Below are positions 4,484-5,227 of a DNA stretch of 5,227 nt, piece after piece. The DNA comes from Methanoregula sp. UBA276 (lineage in GTDB: Archaea > Halobacteriota > Methanomicrobia > Methanomicrobiales > Methanospirillaceae). The notes below the pieces were generated by a model that saw nothing but the letters and a program-made list of their open reading frames with translations, was not told the DNA's origin and made no database searches. The DNA lies in the NCBI GenBank assembly GCA_002508495.1, contig DANA01000067.1, forward strand, positions 1-5,227, in the 5' to 3' direction. The position numbers were made by a program, and so were the translations under genes. Position 1 is the stretch's first letter. Each line of letters opens with the position of its first letter.

Positions 4484-5227
4484 CTGCGATTTTGCCAGCG
4501 GTTTTCTGGTGTCCGGCTCTTCGGGTGCCGCGGGCACCGGTGGCGCAACCGTCGGCTCTTCCTTTGCCACGACCTCCTTTTCCGGGGGCAATAATTTCTC
4601 TTTTTTCGCCTTTTTTTCCGCCGTCTTTTCTTTCTCCTGCTCCTTCTCTTTCTCCTTTTCTTCTTTTACCAGGGCTTTTATGACCTCTGATGCCCGGCTT
4701 TTGTCGTTTAAAAAGAAGTTCAGCTGGTCAGCATCGAGGGCCATTTCCCGTGCATAGGCAGCAGGGTTGTTTGCCACGAGCAGGGAGATGGTGCCAAGGT
4801 ACTTTTCCCGGAGCGTATTCTGCGGTACGTGGATAAATGCGGCCAGGCGGTTCAGCGTTGCGTTCCGAATGGCCTTTTGTTTCTTTGCCGTTGCCATCTT
4901 CTGCCAGCGTTCCGGGGCGGTAATCCGCGCGTGGATACCCCGGCCCCCGGCTGCATCGGCAACACCAAGGAGCATCACAGCGGTAGCATACCGCCAGAGC
5001 GTATGGTATTGCCGGCGGAACGTATACCCGAGGTACTCATCCGCCCGTGAAAGGGAGCGGTACGCCCGGTCAACGGACGGTGGATCGGCAATATGATGCA
5101 CGTTCCCCTCAACCCACTGGGCAATCGTCTCCGGGGTATCATCGACATCATAGGAGAGGCGGAGCAGTTCCTCATCGGAAGCCCGCCCAAAGAGCGCGGT
5201 GATGAGCGCAAAGACGGATGAACGTTC
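4460..5227 (-). CDS. rfcL: Replication factor C large subunit (clamp loader), C-terminal 255 residues; 5' end outside window
   Basis: The frame is open to the right edge, so the AAA+ ATPase domains with Walker motifs lie beyond it. The visible part begins ERSSVFALITALFGRAS and continues LSYDVDDTPETIAQWVEGN, the helical collar domain typical of archaeal RfcL. A 24-residue Lys/Glu tract follows (coded at 4595-4666), then a Pro/Ala/Glu linker. The last eight residues, QSTLFDGF, are a textbook PIP box (Q-x-x-L-F-x-x-F) that docks on the PCNA sliding clamp. RfcL with RfcS loads PCNA onto primed DNA using ATP. A GTG at 5099-5101 lies mid-domain and is not the true start, because clear family sequence continues upstream. 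The gene is convergent with UPF0146, with a 24-bp overlap of their 3' ends. Confidence 0.95.
   Translation of the reverse strand, partial: ERSSVFALITALFGRASDEELLRLSYDVDDTPETIAQWVEGNVHHIADPPSVDRAYRSLSRADEYLGYTFRRQYHTLWRYATAVMLLGVADAAGGRGIHARITAPERWQKMATAKKQKAIRNATLNRLAAFIHVPQNTLREKYLGTISLLVANNPAAYAREMALDADQLNFFLNDKSRASEVIKALVKEEKEKEKEQEKEKTAEKKAKKEKLLPPEKEVVAKEEPTVAPPVPAAPEEPDTRKPLAKSQSTLFDGF
4601..4617 (+). terminator. Candidate T-rich terminator for UPF0146 inside antisense rfcL
   Basis: T6 (4601-4606) and T7 (4611-4617) are separated by CGCC, about 120 bp past the UPF0146 stop. Archaeal RNA polymerase can terminate at oligo-T without a hairpin. The T-runs arise because the minus strand encodes the Lys-rich tract of RfcL there, so a terminator function may be incidental. 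No hairpin was seen. Confidence 0.3.

Noticed and set aside
4460..5101. Start of RfcL at the GTG at 5101
   Set aside because: Family-typical RfcL sequence continues in frame to the window edge, so this GTG is an internal Val codon.

Overview
The window looks archaeal, most likely a methanogen of the Methanomicrobiales (Methanoregula or a relative; this placement is an impression from gene content and coding style, not a computed result). The support is an archaemetzincin, a UPF0146 protein and a replication factor C large subunit ending in a PCNA-binding PIP box. Several start codons also have archaeal TATA boxes about 29-30 bp upstream. The DNA is GC-rich and densely coding. No gap exceeds 150 bp, and I see no tRNA, rRNA, CRISPR array, transposon or integrase.

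Layout from left to right. (1) Positions 1-907, minus strand: the first 302 codons of an unrecognised protein that runs off the left edge. It has degenerate YD/RHS-like units followed by at least three copies of a short motif, [RK]S-x-x-IP-x-x-ER-[FV]. (2) Positions 908-1054: a 147-bp divergent intergenic region with a Shine-Dalgarno for gene 1 and an inverted repeat in front of gene 2. (3) Positions 1055-1591, plus: an RDD-family membrane protein. (4) Positions 1592-1719: a convergent gap with a perfect 10-bp hairpin flanked by T-tracts on both strands, a likely two-way terminator. (5) Positions 1720-2703, minus: a histone-deacetylase-superfamily Zn amidohydrolase with an intact catalytic set. 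(6) Positions 2725-3423, minus: a DUF4352-like lipoprotein with its own TATA box, 21 bp upstream of the deacetylase and probably co-transcribed with it. (7) Positions 3495-4046, minus: archaemetzincin. (8) Positions 4064-4483, plus: a UPF0146 Rossmann-like protein, head-to-head with archaemetzincin. (9) Positions 4460-5227, minus: the C-terminal 255 residues of RfcL, whose 3' end overlaps UPF0146 by 24 bp.

The genes do not form one pathway. RfcL is core replication, AmzA and UPF0146 are conserved archaeal genes of uncertain role, and the deacetylase-lipoprotein pair and the RDD protein are accessory or envelope-linked. The most striking architecture is at 4028-4486. Two divergent genes are separated by only 17 bp, so each promoter must lie inside the other gene's coding sequence. 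Downstream, the PIP box of RfcL is encoded exactly antisense, codon over codon, to the last residues and stop of UPF0146. The least explained gene is the repeat protein at the left edge. I found no convincing evidence for a new multi-gene system.
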